DNA of 8,616 nt from Rhodospirillales bacterium (GTDB lineage: Bacteria; Pseudomonadota; Alphaproteobacteria; Rhodospirillales; UBA2165), in NCBI GenBank assembly GCA_013204125.1, contig JABMOP010000515.1, forward strand, positions 1-8,616, read 5' to 3'. The notes beneath the pieces are model-generated. The model searched no databases. It was not told the origin of the DNA and saw only the letters and a list, made by a program, of their open reading frames with translations. Below are positions 7,111 through 8,616 of the stretch, piece by piece; within the stretch, counting starts at the first letter, position 1, and each line of letters opens with the position of its first letter. The translations under genes and the position numbers were made by a program.

Positions 7111-7125
7111 GTGTTTCAAGTGTTT
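7108..7125. repeat. Perfect tandem repeat of CAAGTGTTT, within an inverted repeat
   Basis: CAAGTGTTT occurs twice without a gap (7108-7116 and 7117-7125). The pair lies between the arms TCCCCA (7096-7101) and TGGGGA (7125-7130), a six-base inverted repeat with a 23-base loop. On the minus strand the two units read AAACACTTG and abut the candidate -35 region. It may be an activator or repressor site, or chance. Confidence 0.5.
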
Positions 7126-7140
7126 GGGGAGCATTCAGCA

Positions 7141-7270
7141 TTGATATTCGAGCCGGTCGACCGCTCTAAATCCCATTAATATATTAGTATATCAACGGAT
7201 TGAGCCAGTTAGGTGAATATTTGGCGATATTGCCGAATTCTGCCGTTTTTTTCTTTTCGTTGATATTCGA
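7141..7270. repeat. Eleven-base direct repeat TTGATATTCGA, two copies
   Basis: TTGATATTCGA is at 7141-7151 and again at 7260-7270, with starts 119 bases apart. The first copy overlaps the last AGCATTGAT repeat; the second runs into the TATTCGAATA palindrome upstream of ppk1. It may mark a factor binding to both sides of the divergent region. Confidence 0.45.
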
Positions 7271-7286
7271 ATACTTGTTATTCGAA
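7264..7286. promoter_or_regulatory. Paired TTCGAA palindromes upstream of ppk1
   Basis: TATTCGAATA (7264-7273) is a perfect ten-base palindrome, and a second TATTCGAA lies at 7279-7286. The TTCGAA cores start at 7266 and 7281, 15 bases apart, about one and a half helical turns. They look like a dimeric regulator site about 130-150 bases before the ppk1 start codon; the regulator is unknown. Confidence 0.35.
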
Positions 7287-7293
7287 GAAACTA

Positions 7294-7315
7294 TTGCGGG
7301 AACGAATTCCCGTAA
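7294..7315. other. Nine-pair inverted repeat upstream of ppk1
   Basis: TTGCGGGAA and TTCCCGTAA pair over nine positions (one G-T pair) around the four-base loop CGAA. No T run follows on the plus strand, so it is not an ordinary terminator. It could be an operator or a structure in a long ppk1 leader; it lies about 100 bases before the ppk1 ATG. Confidence 0.45.
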
Positions 7316-7415
7316 CATATATATTTCTATATAAATACTGGTCCCGTCTCCTATTCTATATGGTGTTTGGGCGCCTGATTAACGGCTGGTCAGGTGTACT
7401 TTTATTGGAAAATTT

Positions 7416-8616
7416 ATGACCAAAGCGGTTAATGAGGAAATTGCCACTGAGGGCACCGCAAGCAAAGACCGGTTTCTCAACCGCGAACTGTCGTGGCTTG
7501 AATTCAATGCACGTGTATTGGCAGAAGCTGAAAACACCAAAATTCCGCTTCTCGAACGGGTACGCTTTCTTTCCATTTCCGCATCCAATTTGGATGAATT
7601 TTATATGGTCCGCGTCGCGGGTCTTAAAGGTCAAATTGATGCAGGCGTGACTGTCGAAAGCCCTGATGGGCTGACCCCGAGCCAGGCTATGGAAGCCGTC
7701 CGCGAACGCGCCAATCGAATAATGAGAGATCAGCAAGATTGCTGGCGGCGTTTGAAAATTGAACTGCGCGGCGCAGGAATTTTGGTTCTATCGAGGGAAG
7801 AATTTACGCCCGAAGATTTAAGCCAGCTTAAAATCTATTTCGACGCTCAAGTTTTTCCGCTGCTAACGCCGGTGGCGATAGACCGGGCCCATCCCTTTCC
7901 CTTCATTCCCAATATGGGCTATTCGATGGCGCTTCAAATTTGTCGAAAAAAAGACGGCAAAGTGATGCGCGCTTTGATTCCGTTGCCGAATATGATGGAG
8001 CGGTTTGTTAAAATTGAGGGCGACGGGCAGGTCCGCCTGGTTATGCTCGAAGATATCATCGCGCAGTTCCTGGCCGATATATTTCCAGATTTTGACGTCG
8101 AACAATGGGCTTGGTTCCGCATCATCCGCGATACCGAAGTGGAAATTGACGAAGAAGCTGAAGATTTGTTGCGCACGTTCCAATCGGCTTTGAAGCAACG
8201 CATACGCGGCACCATTGTAAGTTTGACCGTGGCCGAGGATATTTCCGATGACTTGTGCCAGATGATTGTCGATGAAGCCGGCGCAAAACCAGAAGCGGTC
8301 ATCCGTATCGGTGAATTGATCGGCCTTACCAACACGGCTGAACTGGCTGAACTGGACCGCCCTGACTTGTTGTTCGAGCCGTTCAACGCTCGCTTTCCCG
8401 AGCGTGTGCGTGAATTGGGTGGTGACTGCTTCGAAGCGATCCGCCAGAAAGATTTTATTGTCCACCATCCGTATGAAAGTTTCGACGTGGTGGTGCAATT
8501 TATTCGCCAGGCTGCGCGTGATCCAAATGTGGTGGCGGTCAAGCAGACACTTTATCGGACCAGCAATGATTCGCCCACCGTCGCCGCCCTAATCGAAGCG
8601 GCAGAAGCGGGGAAAT
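7416..8616 (+). CDS. ppk1: Polyphosphate kinase 1, N-terminal 400 residues
   Basis: PPK1 reversibly moves the terminal phosphate of ATP onto a growing polyphosphate chain; it usually acts as an oligomer attached to the inner face of the membrane. The frame is open from the ATG to the window edge. It shows RFLNRELSWLEFNARVL (19-35), SASNLDEFYMVRV with N58 equivalent to the ATP-binding N45 of E. coli, LTPVAID and HPFPFIPN in the head domain, VHHPYESFDVVVQFI, and VKQTLYRTSNDSP with R381 matching E. coli R375. The catalytic histidines lie further on, outside the window, so activity cannot be judged. GGA at 7407-7409, six bases before the ATG, is a weak ribosome site. In many alphaproteobacteria ppk1 lies near hdaA and is followed by ppx; here the c-di-GMP gene separates them and the downstream neighbour is not visible. 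Confidence 0.95.
   Translation, partial: MTKAVNEEIATEGTASKDRFLNRELSWLEFNARVLAEAENTKIPLLERVRFLSISASNLDEFYMVRVAGLKGQIDAGVTVESPDGLTPSQAMEAVRERANRIMRDQQDCWRRLKIELRGAGILVLSREEFTPEDLSQLKIYFDAQVFPLLTPVAIDRAHPFPFIPNMGYSMALQICRKKDGKVMRALIPLPNMMERFVKIEGDGQVRLVMLEDIIAQFLADIFPDFDVEQWAWFRIIRDTEVEIDEEAEDLLRTFQSALKQRIRGTIVSLTVAEDISDDLCQMIVDEAGAKPEAVIRIGELIGLTNTAELAELDRPDLLFEPFNARFPERVRELGGDCFEAIRQKDFIVHHPYESFDVVVQFIRQAARDPNVVAVKQTLYRTSNDSPTVAALIEAAEAGK

Larger units (their letters stand above)
7069..7145. repeat. Four copies of AGCATT in two alternating forms
   Basis: AGCATT occurs at 7069-7074, 7088-7093, 7130-7135 and 7137-7142. The first and third extend to AGCATTC, the second and fourth to AGCATTGAT (9 identical bases at 7088-7096 and 7137-7145). 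They flank and overlap the candidate minus-strand promoter: one near the expected start of transcription, one between -10 and -35, two upstream. This arrangement suits a transcription factor operator, but no known site is recognised. Confidence 0.5.
6991..7415. promoter_or_regulatory. Divergent intergenic region between the c-di-GMP gene and ppk1
   Basis: These 425 bases contain no credible ORF of their own and are richer in A+T than the flanking genes. They must hold the promoters of both divergent genes. Repeats and hairpins are listed separately. Also present are an AT palindrome TAATATATTA at 7177-7186, a run of seven T at about 7243-7252, and an AT-rich stretch at 7315-7336 that includes TATAAA (7330-7335). 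The TATAAA could be a -10 for ppk1 with a poor -35 (TTCCCG, 7307-7312) 17 bases upstream; this pairing is weak. I see no Pho-box-like pair of direct repeats. Confidence 0.6.

Noticed and set aside
7211..7259. Possible intrinsic terminator: weak stem near GGCGATATTGCC followed by a T-rich run
   Set aside because: The stem is only about five pairs with a wobble and is separated from the T run by several bases. No plus-strand gene ends upstream that would need it.
7863..8498. Long minus-strand open frame (211 codons) opposite ppk1, and a similar one at 7934-8542
   Set aside because: The plus-strand frame is unmistakable PPK1. The minus-strand product has no recognisable domain, and its openness follows from codon bias of ppk1.

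Overview
This window looks like core chromosome of an alphaproteobacterium. HdaA, an AI-2E/PerM-family transporter, a DUF2066 protein and PPK1 all have sequences typical of that class, and the gene order (purM divergent from DUF2066 – phosphatidyltransferase – transporter – hdaA, with ppk1 nearby) resembles Rhodospirillales-type genomes. That placement rests on remembered family features, not on a search. Base composition looks moderate throughout, and I see no insertion sequence, phage gene, tRNA, rRNA or CRISPR array.

Layout: (1) 1-383, minus strand: N-terminal part of purM (purine synthesis), cut by the left edge. Its expected start codon reads ATC. (2) 470-4004, plus strand: a tight four-gene run of an exported DUF2066 protein, a CDP-alcohol phosphatidyltransferase, an AI-2E-family membrane protein and hdaA, the DnaA-related regulator of replication initiation. 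The last three are joined by 4-bp overlaps (ATGA, TTGA). (3) 4006-6990, minus strand: a 994-residue PAS–LOV-like PAS–GAF–PAS–GGDEF–EAL protein. It ends one base from the hdaA stop codon, and both c-di-GMP domains keep their catalytic motifs. (4) 6991-7415: a 425-bp divergent intergenic region rich in short repeats, palindromes and hairpins. (5) 7416-8616, plus strand: the first 400 codons of ppk1 (polyphosphate kinase), cut by the right edge.

The genes cover nucleotide synthesis, membrane lipid synthesis, control of DnaA and polyphosphate metabolism. The c-di-GMP protein sits between hdaA and ppk1, which are often close together in alphaproteobacteria, and shares its upstream region with ppk1. 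I see no clearly new multi-gene system. The points most worth following are the LOV-like domain without its photoactive cysteine, the repeat cluster over the candidate promoter of the c-di-GMP gene, and the ATC start of purM.
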